DNA of 64,000 nt from positions 26,833,378 through 26,897,377 of the forward strand of contig NC_087071.1 of the NCBI RefSeq assembly GCF_963678635.1, given 5' to 3'. The notes below the pieces were generated by a model that saw only the letters and a program-made list of their open reading frames with translations, made no database searches and had not been told where the DNA came from. The translations under genes were made by a program, and so were the position numbers. The DNA is from Symsagittifera roscoffensis (lineage: Eukaryota > Xenacoelomorpha > Acoela > Convolutidae). This document shows positions 22,141-35,076 of the stretch, in pieces (within the stretch, counting starts at the first letter, position 1; every line of letters begins with the position of its first letter).

Positions 22141-22750
22141 TGGAGATTTTCTTTCAAAAAACCCAAGATATACTTATTTGAAGTGAATTTTGTTCTCTAC
22201 GGTTATCTGGGGAAATTTGACAAGAGCGGATCATCTTTGTCAGCTTAATTAATCTGCTTCATTCCGCAAGTGAAATGAAAAAAATTGAAAAGAAAAAATT
22301 CACTACATCGTACCAATTATCACTATAAAATTATGCAATCAATCACAAAAAACATGCAGCATTCTTAAATATAATTACTTATTAAAGATTTATCATGAAA
22401 CGTACTCAAGTTTTCCGGAAGAATTTATAAAACAATGCTGAAATAATTGTGAATCTATTTTCTGTAGTTTTCGCGGAGCAATTAGGGAAACTTTTTTGTC
22501 GAAAAGAGTAAGTTGATTTTTTCTACCCACAGTATCAGCATATTGGTAAGTTGTATCAAATCGAGCTATCATGATCCAGTTTTCTCCTCTATCGTTGCTT
22601 CAGGCTGAGAAAAAAACTGTAAAAGAAAACTTATTAGATGAAAAACTTTATCAGAGGGATAAGACGCCTTTATAGTGGAAACTGAGATCAAGAATTTTCT
22701 AGTTAATTTGCACCAGTGAAAAATTATCCACCTTTGCAAATGTAAGCTGA

Positions 22751-23210
22751 TGTCCTGCAGACATCCATGTTTTAAGATTGGGAATAAAACATCTGGTCTG
22801 CAGGCTATGTATTAAGATGGGATTAGATTTCCTTTGTAATAGATAGATTATGGGTTTCACAATGTATTAAGATTGACTAAAGGTTTCCCCATTGTATTCA
22901 GATTTGTTATACCATGTTTCCGAGTTTTTCGATAGAGATTTGTTTAATATTCTATGCAGTGATTTATTTGATCTTATGTATTATAATTTGAAATAACTTG
23001 TTTTTGGGGTGATAAGTTTGAGATTGTAAGATTCACAAAATTTTTTAAGAAAACTTAAGTTTCAATTGCTAACGTATTTTTTTTGAAAAATGAATCTTTT
23101 TCTCGATGGTAAGTTTCAGATGGTAGGTTCCGATAAAAATGAGGTTGCGAAATAAAATATGTTATTATAAAAAAAGTATCAGAGATTGAAAACTCAGCCC
23201 AAGAGTTCTT
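22751..23210. repeat. Dispersed repeat R1, copy 5
   Basis: A unit 2 counterpart of the 18.4-kb R1 copy. Confidence 0.8.
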
Positions 23211-24149
23211 CAGTTAATTTGCAGAAGTGAAAAACCGTTCACCTTCGCGATGGTAAGCTGATTTACATCTGAAACAAAGAAACTGATAAATTTCTGTAGA
23301 ATTTATGAAAAAATTGTATACAATAGATGACTTGTATGCATTCGAGAACTAGCAAATCAATGCCCATTGCATGCGCAAGCCTTATGTATTGGACAAAGGT
23401 GATTGAACACTGCTTTAAACGGTAGGTTGTAGAAATTTTTCAGGTTTTCGATTATGCAGCATTCCTTGCCGATTTGAAATAGTAAAAACAATATAGTTAG
23501 TAAAGAGACATTAAAGAAGCAAAATCACAAACAGTTACAATTGTTTGATTGGATTGTTTTTACCGAATGTTCCGGATTTGGTCAAATTGATTATTCAATA
23601 CTTCTCTTCCAAGTCTATCGATTTAATTACTTGAAACAAGGGAAATTTGAAAAACCTTTCAAATCTCAATATTTCTCTAGTAAAATCTGGATAAAGCAAA
23701 AGTTTGGCGTCATCTTTCAATGAATTCAAGTCAAAAAAGAGAATCTAGTGACAAAAAAAGTCAAAAATGTTTTTAAAAGAAGAGCTAGAAAGTCTTCGAT
23801 AAACTGCATCGCTTCCCTTGTTATAACATAGGGGCGACAAGTAGAAGTTTTATCTAATTAAACCTTTACTCTTCCACCCCAAATAAATCTAAGCTCTCTC
23901 AATTAAAAATATAAACAATTGAACGAAATTTCACGAAAAAATCTCAAAACTGCAGAATTTATTTTTTTTTCTTTTTGAAGAAAATTTGAAAATGTTTTCC
24001 TCATGAGTTTCGACGAGATGGAATGCAAACGTTTTTCCTGTAGTTTCCAAATAATTGTAAGGAGCAGGTTCCATTTCCAGATTTCATCGCAATGATTGAT
24101 GATTTGGTGCAGCTAAAAAAAAATTTCAAGGAAACAACGAACAGTCAGC

Positions 24150-24520
24150 AGTTTTCAGACTAACATTTGGATTTCAGACAGCATGTGAAATTAGATCTAG
24201 CTCGAATTAGTTCAATTTTTACTCAATTGCTTTTGAAATGCCTCCGGAAATTCTTCAAAATAATTTCATGACAAGTAAATACTTCTTTATAACTTACTGT
24301 CTACAAGTTAAAGTTGTACAATTTTTTTGCTTCATGAGGATACAATCCATTGGAATTCTAAACTGTTTTTTTTTCAAAAACAGTCACAATTGGAAAAAAG
24401 AGAAGCTAGCAGATTATTTGCATCAGTTACGAAAAGTTCTGGTTTCTCAGCTGAGCTTTCCCCTGATTTTGCTTTATGTTCCGCTTTTTCTTTTTTGAAA
24501 GCATCAAACAACACTTCTTT
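24150..24520 (-). pseudogene. Coding-like block of the array family (A unit 2)
   Basis: A unit 2 copy of 19,782-20,140, with further small indels. Confidence 0.5.
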
Positions 24521-25541
24521 AAAAAATTAAAGCTTTAAACAGAGATGAGTATCACGCATATCTAAATATGGATAACTGCCCGCCTCTAATTCAAACTCAA
24601 TACTGCTTCTATTTACAGAAAAATTGTGAAAAAATTCTTGTGTATAGGATGAAATTGTTTCTAAAACTGGGGTTTATCAAACTTCTCTAAAGAATCTTTT
24701 GTAAAACCTCCGTAGAGCAAAAGGCTAGTTTGGTTTATACTCATTTTATTTTGTACTAGTTCCATGCTTGGATCTCTGACAGTTTTCAAACTGTTTTTGT
24801 TTATACATTTTTTACAGATTTTTTGATTTTTTTCGTCCGCTCACGTTTTATTTAAACTGGAGCTACAATTTCAAACAAATCTGCTTTGAGTTTTTTTCGC
24901 AGATAGAACTTTGTTTTTTTTACAAGAGAATTGCAGTTCTCCTAGTGCGCCAAAACGTTTTTTACGCTGTATGTCCACAGAAATGAGAAAATTAGCAACC
25001 ATTTAGTACAAAGCTTAAATCAAAAATGATTATCCGAATATTTGCAGAACAAGATAATAACTCAAGAAAACCCTACGGACTCAAACGATTTTTTTTACAA
25101 ATTATAGTATTTCTTAGTGCTTTTTTATGCTATGGAAAGAGTTTTGTAACAACAAATATTTTTATTTTTTTATTTGTTTTTTTTCCTATAGGACTGATAT
25201 TTCAGGTACTGTAGATATTGCCTCATTTTTTCTTTGAAAATGAAGCGAATACAACGCAGTAAACAATTTTGTATCTCCTACTGTTTTATATTCTAAATTA
25301 TCAATTTATATCATCAAAATATGTATTATTTTTTTGTTCTAATTATAATGAGGATAATGTAGTCTTTTTTCACTCATTATAAACACTGTTTTGTTTTGTT
25401 CTAAATAACAACCCAAAGTAACACTCAAATTAGCATTCTGAATGATAAACAATCATTGATCCTCAGTTAGAAGAAATACTATTTTTCCTGTAAACTTATC
25501 TACTGATAAATAAAACCGGTAATTTTCAAATTTTTATGCAC

Positions 25542-25700
25542 CTAGAATTTTACGAACTTTGTCATTCTTGACTGAAAAATTACTTGGAAAAAATTCTTGG
25601 CTGAAACAATAATACTTGGATACAACCCAGCTTCAATATGAATCGTTTCAGTTTTTTTCCTCAGATTGTTCTTCCCAGTTAAGGAATGTAAACTTTCCCT
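25542..25700 (-). pseudogene. GLYPS block, U1
   Basis: Minus-strand frame containing ETIHIEAGLYPSI followed by a Phe-rich end and a stop. The same frame is open in U3 (34,670-34,830) and deleted by ~11 bases in U2. It is the 3'-most coding-like block of each unit. Unrecognised; a short I.IEAG.YP.I pattern occurs in structural proteins of some DNA viruses, but that is a weak hint. Confidence 0.35.
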
Positions 25701-26194
25701 CAAGTAGGTTTTATTGCAATTAGGAGTATGATGTTTTTCAAAAAGCAAACTCCCATTCTCCCTGAGGATGTATTTGCTCCGCCAGAAATTATGTAGAGTA
25801 ACTAAGACTACTATTCGGATAATTTTTAAAAGAAGCATTAGACACAAAGTCATTTTCAAAAAAATTGTGTGCTTACTGATTGGTAGAACAAAAAAACTTA
25901 AATTTTTACGTTTGTTCTAAAAAATTTCCTCACCTTTTTTTTCATTTAAGTTCCCTCAGTCAATTTCCCTAAATTGATCTTTTTTCGATCTTTTTGTCAG
26001 AAATATGTGGCTGCAAAATATCGTTTTTTGAGATTCTCACTCTCTCCCCAATTTTGAATTTCGGCTTATTTTGTTTCATAATTTATTTTTTATACAAAGT
26101 TGTTAAAAGTTATTTTTTTTCGACATCTCGAGGAGGTCATCCAATGAACTGATTTTTTGACAGTCACTTGTGGATACAAATTGTTGCCATGATC

Positions 26195-26654
26195 TTAAAA
26201 ACGACAACTTGTTATATGCTTCGAAAACTGAATTGCTCTTTCTGCATATGTTGCTTTTGGATAACTTCCTTGCAAAATTTGATCAAACTTTTTCATATTT
26301 TGTTCCCGTATCAACCCCCTGTTTTTTTCAAAAGTGTTTTTTTTTTGTGAAATTGTTTTTTTGGCATGCTTTGTTTTCATTGTTTGAACTGTAGCAAAAC
26401 TCAAAAATTTGCCTCCTGCAACTTATAAACGCTTGACTCCATTGTTTTGATAAATTTTGAAACAACTTGAAAAATTCAAAAAGGTCTGATTGGTGGATCA
26501 AAGCTTGTATTATATGACTTGATTTGTAAAAAAAACTGTAAAAAATCGATAATGTTCTTGCCATTTTCATGTTTTGCACTAAATAGTACGCAGCTTTGGC
26601 CCTAGAAATCAATCTGCTGCGTCTTATTTTTCTCATATAATCAAAAGGATCCAA
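26195..26654 (-). pseudogene. a-block, U1 (frameshifted)
   Basis: Two overlapping minus frames carry RAKAAYYLVQNMKMA (26,600) and KATYAERAIQFSKHITSC (26,200-26,260). In U3 the same features lie in one frame (35,565-35,077), so U1 carries a frameshift near 26,350. The block is basic and aromatic-rich. Its YAE.AI.F word also appears in the b-block, showing an internal duplication of the ancestral unit. Family not recognised. Confidence 0.45.
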
Positions 26655-27243
26655 GTTTTTCTGTCTTTTGCTTTGGCATTAATATTGATGACAATTCTAG
26701 GGGCGTTTTTGTTGCTTCCTAAAGATTTATTTAGTAACTCGATTATCTATTATGATGATTTCTGAATGGCTTATTTTAACTCTAGGAGAATTCAAAGTTA
26801 ACTCAATAAATTGTTTATTGTAAAAGACTCTCAAAATTGCCTTTTCAGCACTGTAAATTGGATGAAACTATTTTGGAATAACCTTCTTTTTTTCTCGCTT
26901 TTGTTCCCATTTTGTTTTCTTGGAAGTGTACTTTTTGATTGAGGTAAGAAGAAAAAACTGTTCCATATTATGTCAGTCGTTCAATGACCAATGGCATGAT
27001 GATAAATATCAATTGTTACCCTTTAATTGACCTGGAAACGATTCTTCTTTATTGTACAGCATTTCTTTTTTGATAGTTCTGAATTTTGTTTTCAAATGTT
27101 TCATTATGTCTTTTTCAAAAAGTTTTGCAGCTGTTCACGTACCAGAATTACTAGATACTCGTCGAGGGAATTGAAATTAAATTTCATGCGGTTGAGAAAA
27201 AAAATGTTTCGGATAAGCTAGGGAAGTTTTTGAAAAATCGAGA

Positions 27244-27620
27244 GTATAGACGCGTCTTATGAACTCACCGCCCAAAAACTTTGTTTCTTATCCAGCTGGT
27301 AATGGAAACTTTGTTGGAATTAAACCACTATTAATGCAGTTTTGATGTAAAAATAACTGTTTTGGAATTGAGTAGATAAGTATAGGACCATAGTGAAAGT
27401 ATGTTGCATCTTGATACCTCACTTTAATTGATACATTGGACTTAAACTTTGACATAATGAATTGATTTTTAAATAATTTCTCGGTGACATGAAAATGATT
27501 ATGTGTGAATCTTGTAAATTTGCATCTCTTCCCATTTTGCCTTGATGAAAAAAAAAGTATTTGATGTACACTGTTTTCCGACCCCTGTAACGTCTAGCAT
27601 TGGCATCTTTTACAATCTGA
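27244..27620 (-). pseudogene. Packaging-ATPase-like block, U1
   Basis: A minus-strand frame reads HQGKMGRDANLQDSHIIIF, then MSPRN; after a frame change the same region in sister copies gives a DAT..PYG.... run. This order (Q.GK..R...L...H.I..F..PR, then DAT..P.GY) matches the C-terminal half of the FtsK/HerA-type packaging ATPase of Polinton/adintovirus-like elements and some DNA viruses. The Walker A and B parts are not visible here. Stops and frameshifts make it dead. The assignment is from pattern memory and needs a profile search. Confidence 0.4.
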
Positions 27621-28198
27621 TCATTGTTCGAAAATTCTTAACTTTAATTATTTACGTAGCTCCTTTATTGGAAGATTTTCACTTAAATCAAAGACTATTC
27701 ATTTACTAAAATTTAGTTTGTTTTGCATCTGACTTAAGAGAGATTTATAATTCTGATGAAAGGAAAAATTTTTAACAAAATTTGGTCATTTTTTAATCAA
27801 TTCTTGAGTTTTTCTTGATCTGAATGGAACAACTAGGGAAAAGTAACTAGCGTTTTGCTAGATATTGTTTTATTCATAACTTTGGAGAAGATGAAACCAA
27901 CTGTACTTGCTCAGATAGCTATCCAAAATGTTTTTTTTTTCACAAGTTGAATACAACAAAACTCGAACAATTGCACCTGCTAACCTGAAAATTATAACTA
28001 AAATTGAAACAAAAAAACAAAAGTTATCTATTTCATGTGCATTTAAACAACTTCTATGATTTATCTTCATAATTTTCTTCATTAAAAATATTTTTTTTTC
28101 TAAAAATAAGGGCTAGCCACACTGATTGATCATCATATGTCTAAAAAAAAGTTGGTAATGGGTATTAATTGAAATTCAAAAAATGGTTCTAAACTTCA

Positions 28199-28430
28199 TT
28201 GAAAATCGTCAAATCCATTTATGTATACAAATGCTTTTCTTTCTGCACAATTAAGAGTTTTCGCATGACAAAATTTGTAGTTGCTACGCCTCCATTCATT
28301 TTCTTTAATTTTGGCCATCAGACTTTGAGTTTTTGTGCAACCGTCTTTATTCAAGTTAAGAAGTTTGATTCTCATTTTTCTGACAGAAATTTACATTTTT
28401 CTCGTTTTTTGCATCGTTTATCTGTATAAC
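28199..28430 (-). pseudogene. Cysteine block, U1 (stop)
   Basis: Minus-strand frame with LLNLNKDGCTKTQSLM, then CHAKTLNCAERKAF and NGFDDFQ, followed by an in-frame TGA where U2 and U3 have an Arg codon. Six copies of this block exist in the window. The spaced Cys residues suggest a small metal-binding or disulphide unit, but no family is recognised. Confidence 0.5.
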
Positions 28431-28945
28431 TGACTGTCGACGAGTTGAAGTCGCTCAATTTTTGTGCTTCATGAAAAAATAATGCATTGGTGTTTTAAGC
28501 CTTTATTTTGTTCAAACAAACTTCATTGAATAGAGAAGGTAGTACATTGTTCATATAAGTTATATTAGATTCTGGTTTTTCATCTGAATTATCCCCTAAT
28601 TTTCTTTTACGATCTGTTTTTTCTTTTTTCAACGCATCAAACAAACTTCCATAGAGCCCTTTTACATCCAGAGAACTATTCTCAGCTCTTTGCCGTACAG
28701 TTTCTCAGAACTTGATATTTTCGAGATGTTTGACAATAACTTTTGCTGGTTTATTTGTCTAGTTGATTTTTCAATTATTTTGTCTGTAAAGTGCGGTTTG
28801 TACACAATTTGGAGCGGAATATTTTTTGTTGACGTTCTCACTCTATCCTCAAATTTGATTTTTGGCTTATTTTTGTTCCATAGTTGATTTTTTATACAAA
28901 AATGTTGAAAGTCATTGGTTTCGGCATCTCACAGAGATTTTCTAG

Positions 28946-29113
28946 GAGATGCAACATACTTTCCCTATGGTCCTATACTTATCTACTCAATTCCAAAACA
29001 GTTAATTTACATCAAAACTGCATTAATAGTGGTTTAATTCCAACAAATTTTCCATTACCAGCTGGATAAGAAACAAAGATTTTGTGCGGTGAGTTCATAA
29101 TACGCGTCTATAC
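28946..29113 (+). repeat. Inverted ~168-bp copy of the ATPase-like block end
   Basis: 28,946-29,113 is the reverse complement of 27,244-27,411 with about 95% identity. In U2 and U3 the same position holds ordinary b-block sequence, so in U1 this segment replaced part of the b-block. Confidence 0.95.
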
Positions 29114-29333
29114 AATTTTTTATAAGCCTCAAAAAATTAATAGCTTTTTCTGCATATGCTGCGTTTGGCTGCTTTTCCTTGCAATATTTCATAATAGCTC
29201 CTCCACATTCGGTTTTCGTATCAACCCACAGTTTTTCAGAACTGATTTTTTTCGAAATCTTTTTTTTGAAAGCTTGCAAAGTATCTTTGGTATATTTTGT
29301 TTCCATTGTTTGAACTCTTTGAAATTTTCTCAC
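29055..29333 (-). pseudogene. b-block, U1 (disrupted)
   Basis: Frame containing QPNAAYAEKAINFLRLI near 29,150, paralogous to the a-block word YAERAI.F. Its downstream part is replaced by the inverted 28,946-29,113 segment, so the 92-codon frame is chimeric. Confidence 0.45.
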
Positions 29334-30164
29334 ATGAGTTATTTACTTAGCTCCGTTATTTGTAAGATTTTTTATATTATACTAGTTCCATGCTTAGATC
29401 TCTGACAGTTTTCAAACTGTTTTTGTTTATACATTTTTAACAGATTTTTTGAGTTTTTTTCGTCCGCTCACATTTTATTTATTCTGGAGCTACAATTTCA
29501 AACAAATCTGCTTTGAGTTTTTGCAGCTAGAACTCTTTTTTTTACAAGAGAATTGCAGTTCTCCTAGTGCGGCAAAACGTTTTTTACGGTACATGTCCAC
29601 AGAAATGAGAAAATTAGCAACCATTTAGTACAAAGCTTAAATCAAAAATGATTATCCAAATAATTGCAAAACAAGAGAACAACTCGTGAAAACCCTACGT
29701 ACTCAAAACGATTTGTTTCAAATTATAGTATTTCTTAGTGCTTTTTTATGCTATGAAAAGAGTTTTGTAACAACCAATGTTTTTATATTTTTAATTAATT
29801 TTTTCCAATAGGACTGATAGATCAGGTACTGTCCTGTAGATTTTGCCTCTTTTTTTCTTTGAAAATGAAGCGAATACAACGCAGTAAAAATTTCCTACTG
29901 TTTTATATTATAAATCATCAATTTATATCATCAAAATATGTATTATTTTATTTTCGCAAACATAATGAGGATAATGTAGTCTTTTTTTCACTCATTATAA
30001 ACCCTGTTTTGTCTTGTTCTAAATAACAATCCAAAGTAACACTAAAATTAGCATTTTGAATGATAAACAATCATTGATTCTCAGTTAGAAGAATTACTAT
30101 TTTTCATGTAAACGTATCTACTGATAAAAAAAACCGGTAATTTTCCAATTTTTGCGCACCTAGA

Positions 30165-30330
30165 ATTTTACGAACTTTGTCATTCTTGGCTGAAAAATGA
30201 CTTGGAAAAAATTCTTGGCTGAAACAACAATACTTGAATAAAATCCAGCTTCCGTTTCAGTTTTTTTCTCAAATTTTTCTTCCCAGTTAAGGAAAGTAAA
30301 CTTTCCCACAAGTAGGTTTTAATGCAATTA
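30165..30330 (-). pseudogene. GLYPS block, U2 (deleted)
   Basis: U2 counterpart of 25,542-25,700. The bases coding the middle of the conserved run are missing, shifting the frame. Confidence 0.35.
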
Positions 30331-30789
30331 GGAGTATGATGCTTTTCAAATAGCAAACTCCCAGTCTCCCTGAGGATGTATTTGCTCCGCTAGAAATTAT
30401 GTAGAGTAACTAAGACTATTATTCGGATAATTTTTGAAAGAAGCATTAGAAACAACCTCATTTTCAAAAAATATGTGTGCCTACTGATTGGTAGAACAAA
30501 AAAAATTTAATTTTTTGCGTTTGTTATAAGAAATTTCCTCCCTTTTTTTTCCATTTAAGTTCCCTCAGTCAATTTCCTTAAATTGATGATTTTTCGATTG
30601 TTTTTGCCAGAAAAATGTGGCTGCAAAATATCGTTTTTTGAGATTCTCACTCTCTCCCTTAGTTTTAATTTCGGCTTATTTTGTTTCATAATTTATTTTT
30701 TAGACAAAAATGTTAAAAGTTATTTTTTCCGACATCTCGAGGAGGTCATCCAATGAACTGATTTTTTGACATTCACTTGTGGATACAAA

Positions 30790-31260
30790 TTGTTGCCATG
30801 GTCTTCAAAACTACAACTTGTTATATGCTTCGAAAACTGAATTGCTCTTTCTGCATATGTTGCTTTTGGATAACTTCCTTGCAAAATTTGATCAAACTAC
30901 TCCATATTTTGTTCCCATATCAACCCCCAATTTTTTTCAAAAGTGTTTTTTTTTGTGAAATTGTTTTTTTTTGGCATGCTTTGTTTTCATTGTTTGAACT
31001 CTGGCAAATTTGCCTCCTGCAACTTATAAACGCTTGACTCCATTGTTTTGATATATTTTGAAACAACTTGAAAAATTCAGAAAGGTCTGGTTGGTGGACT
31101 AAAGCTTGTATGATACGACTTGGTTTGTAAAAAAAACTGTAATACTTCCTACGTCGATAAGGCGCTTGCCATATTGATGTTTTGCACTGAACAGTACGCA
31201 GCTTTGGCCTTAGAAATCAATCTGCAGCGCCTTATTTTTTCATATAATCAAAAGGATCCA
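30790..31260 (-). pseudogene. a-block, U2
   Basis: U2 counterpart of 26,195-26,654, interrupted by stops and indels. Confidence 0.4.
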
Positions 31261-31849
31261 AGTTTTTCTGTCTTTTGCTTTGGCATTGTTATTGATGATA
31301 AATCTAGGGAGAGTTTTGGTTGCTTCCAAAAGATTTTTTTAGTAACTCGATAATTTATTATGATGATTTCTGAATGGCTTTTTTTAATTCTAGGAGAATT
31401 CAAAGTTAAGTCTATAAGATTTTTACTGTAAATGACTCTCCAAATTGCCTTTTCAGCACTGTAAATTGGATCAAACTTTTTTGGAATAACCTTTTTTTCT
31501 CGCTTTTGTTACCATAATTTTAACTTGGAAGTGTACTTTTTGATTGAAGTAAGGAGAAAAAACTATTCCATAATTTGTCAGTCGTTCAATGACCAATGGC
31601 ATGATGATAAACATCAATTTTTACCCTTCAATTGACCTGGAAATGATTCTTCTTTATTGTACAGCATTTCTTTTTTGATAGTTCTGAATTTTGTTTACAA
31701 ATATTTCAATACGTCTTTTTCAAAAAGTTTTGAAGCTCTTCACGTACCAGAATTACTAGATACTCGTCGAGGGAATTGAAATTAAATTTCATGCAGTTGG
31801 GAAAAAAAGTGTTTCGGATAAGCTAGGGAAGTTTTTGAAAAATCGAGAG

Positions 31850-32210
31850 TATAGACGCGTATTATGAACTTTGTTTCTTATCCAGCTGGTGATGAAAATT
31901 TTGTTGGAATTAAACCACTATTAATGCAGTTTTGATGTAAATTAACTGTTTTGGAATTGAGTAGATAAGTATAGGGCCATAGGGAAACTATGTTGCATCT
32001 TGATACCTCACTTTAATTGATACATTGGAACTAAACTTTGACATTATGAGTTGATTTGTAAATGATTTCTCGGTGACATGAAAATGACTATGTGTGAAGT
32101 TTGTAAATTTACATCTCTTCCCATTTTGCCTTGATGAAAAAAAAAGTATTTGATGTATACTGTTTTCCGACCCCTGTAACGTCTAGCAGTGGCATCTTCT
32201 ACAATCTGAT
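31850..32210 (-). pseudogene. Packaging-ATPase-like block, U2
   Basis: U2 copy, with ~20 bases deleted near 31,868. Same order of motif words and several frame breaks. Confidence 0.4.
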
Positions 32211-32756
32211 CAGAGTTTGAAAATTCTTAACATTATTTATTTACGTAGCTCCTTTATTGGGAAGATTTTCACTTAAATCAAAGTTTATTCATTGACTAAA
32301 ATTTAGTTTGTTTTGCATCTGACTTAAGAAAGATTTATAATGCTGATGAAAGGAAAAATTTTAAACAAAAATTGGTCATTTCTTAATCAATTCTTGAGTT
32401 TTTCTTGATCTAATTGGAACGACTAGATAAAATAACTCGCTTTTTGCTAGATATTGTTTTATTCATAACTTTGGAGAAGATGAAACATATAAAGAACTGT
32501 ACTTGCTCAGATAGCTATCCAAAATGTTTTTTTTTCACAAGCTGAATAAACAAAACTCGAACAATTGCACCTGCTAACATGAAAATTATAACTAAAAGTT
32601 GGAACAAAAATACAAAAAATATCTATTTCATGTGCGTTTAAACAACTTCTATGATTTTTCTTCATAATTTTCTTCATTCTAAAATTTTTTTTCTAAAATT
32701 AAGGGCTAGTCACACTGATCGATCATCATATGTCTAAAAAAAGTTGGTAATGGGTA

Positions 32757-33000
32757 TTAATTGAAATTCAAAAATGGTTCTAAACTTCTTTGAAAATCAT
32801 CGAATCCATTTATGTATACAAATGCTTTTCTTTCTGCACAGTTAAGAGTTTTCGCATGACAAAGTTGGTAGTTGCTACGCCTCCATTCATTTTTTTTAAC
32901 TTTGGCCATCAGACTTTGAGATTTTGTGCAACCGTCTTCATTCAAGTTTAGAAGTTTGATTCTCATTTTTTGACAGAATTTTACATTTTTCTCGACTTTT
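32757..33000 (-). pseudogene. Cysteine block, U2 (open)
   Basis: Open for 69 codons: LLNLNEDGCTKSQSL, then CHAKTLNCAERKAF, ending FLNFN and a stop. Only a few residue changes from the U3 copy. Confidence 0.5.
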
Positions 33001-33534
33001 GCACCGTTTATCTGTTTAACTGACTGTCGACGAGTTGAAGTCGTTCAATTTTTGTGCTTCATGAAAACATAATGCATTGGTGTTTTAAGCCCTTATTTTG
33101 TTCAAGCAAACTTCATTGAATAGAAAAGGTAGTACATTGTTCATATAATTTACATTAGGTTCTGGTTTTTCATCTGAATTATCCCCTGATTTTCTTTTAT
33201 GATCTGTTTTTTTTTCAACGCATCAAACAAACTTCCATAGAGTTTTTTTACATCCAGAGAACTATTCTCAGCTCTTTGCCGTACAGTTTCTCAGAATTTG
33301 TTATTTTCGAGGTGTTTGGTTGGTTTATTTGTCTAGTTGATTTTTCAATTATTTTGTCTGTAAAGTGTGGTTTGTACACATTTTGGAGCGCAATATCATT
33401 TAATGACGTTCTCACTCTATCCTCAATTTTGATTTTTGGCTTCTTTTTGTTCCAGAGTTAATTTTTTACACAAAAATGTTGAAAGTCATTGGTTTTGGCA
33501 TCTCACAGAGATTTTTTAAGAGACAGATTTTTTG

Positions 33535-33810
33535 AAAATTACTTTTGGAAACAAATTGTTGTCAAATGGGAACAAAATTTGCCCCCTGATCTTCTAAACC
33601 ACGATTTGTTAAATGCCTCAAAAAGTTAATAGATTTTTCTGCATATGCTGCGTTTGGCTGCTTTTCCTTGCAATATTTCTTAATAACTCCTCCATATTCG
33701 GTTCTCGTATCAACCCACAGTTTTTCTGTAGTGATTTTTTTTTCGAAATCTTTTTTTTGAAAGCTTGCAAAGTATCTTTGGTATGTTTTGTTTCCATTGT
33801 TTGAACTCTT
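33535..33810 (-). pseudogene. b-block, U2
   Basis: Counterpart of the U1 b-block without the inverted insertion. Broken by stops and indels. Confidence 0.4.
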
Positions 33811-34669
33811 TGAAATTTCTCACATGAGTTATTTACTTAGCTCCGTTATTTGTAAGATTTTTTATATTGTACTAGTTCCATGCTTGGATCTCTGACAATT
33901 TTCAAACAGTTTTTAATTATACGTTTTTTACAGATTTTTTGAGTTTTTTTCGTCCGGTTACATTATATTTAATCTTGAGCTATAATTTCAAATAAATCTG
34001 CTTTGAGTTTTTTCGCAGCTAGAAATATGTTTTTTTACAAGAGAATTACAGTTCTCCTAGTGCGCCAAAACGTTTTTTACGCTACATGTCCACAGAAATA
34101 AGAAAATTAGCATCCGTTTAGTACAAAGCTTAAATCAAAAATGATTATCCAAATATTCTCAGAACAAGATAATAGCTCGTGAAAACCCTACGGACTCAGA
34201 ACGATTTTTTTTTCAAATTGTAGTATTTCTTAGTGCTTTTTTTATGCTATGGAAAGAGTTTGTAGCAACAAATTTTTTTATTTTTCTTATTTGTTTTTTT
34301 TTTCCTATAGAACTGATAGTTCAGGTACTGTCCTGTAGATATTGCCTCTTTTTTTTACTTCGAAAATGAAGCGAATACAACGCAGTAAAAAATTTTTGTA
34401 TATCCTACTGTTTTGTATTCTAAATTATTAACTTATATCATCAAAATAAGTATTAGTTTTTTGTCGTAATCATAATGAGGATAATGTAGTCTTTTTTTTC
34501 ACTCATTTTAAACCTGTTTTGCTTTGTTCTAAATAACAACCCAAAGTAACACTCAAATTAGCATTTTGAATGATAAACAATCAATGATCCTCAATTAGAA
34601 GAATTACTATTTTTCATGTAAACTTATCTACTGATAAATAAAACCGAAAACTTTCAAATTTTTGTGCAA

Positions 34670-34879
34670 CTAGAATTTTTCGAACTTGGTCATTCTTGGC
34701 TGAAAAATTACTTGGAAAAAATTTTTGGCTGAAACAACAATACTTGGATACAATCCAGCTTCAATATGAATCGTTTCAGTTTTTTTCCTCAAATTTTTCG
34801 TCCCAGTTAAGGAAAATAAACTTTCCCTCAAGTAGGTTTCAATTAGGAGTTTGATGTTTTTCAAATAGCCAACTCCCAT
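34670..34879 (-). pseudogene. GLYPS block, U3
   Basis: U3 counterpart. Open for 69 codons with HIEAGLYPSIVVSAKNFF near its end, then a stop. Confidence 0.35.
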
Positions 34880-35076
34880 TCTCCCTGAGGATGTGTTTGC
34901 TCCGGTAGAATTTATGTAGAGTAACTAAGACTATTTTTCGGATAATTTTTGCTAAATTGTTGAGTTTTCCTAAATTGATGATTTTTCGATTATTTTGTCA
35001 GAAAAGTGTGGCTGCAAAACATCGTTTCTTGAGATTCTCACTCTATCCCCAATTTTGAATTTCGGCTTATTTCGTT

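Larger units (their letters stand above)
21071..25442. repeat. A unit 2 of large tandem array
   Basis: Near-identical copy of 16,719-21,070. It has a ~30-base insertion near 21,328-21,360 and several T-run length changes. It is followed at 25,447 by the first block of the older B-type units. Confidence 0.95.
24743..29370. repeat. Array unit U1
   Basis: First of three tandem units each made of a ~700-bp A-type tail plus a ~3.9-kb body. The body starts at 25,447 (AAACAATCATTGAT) and ends at 29,370. Minus-strand coding-like blocks occur in the order b-block, cysteine block, ATPase-like block, a-block and GLYPS block. U1 differs from U2 and U3 by a ~168-bp inverted replacement at 28,946-29,113. 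Confidence 0.9.
29371..33860. repeat. Array unit U2
   Basis: Second tandem unit (~4.49 kb), same layout as U1. It lacks about 20 bases in the ATPase-like block near 31,868. Tail-body border at 30,064/30,065. Confidence 0.9.
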
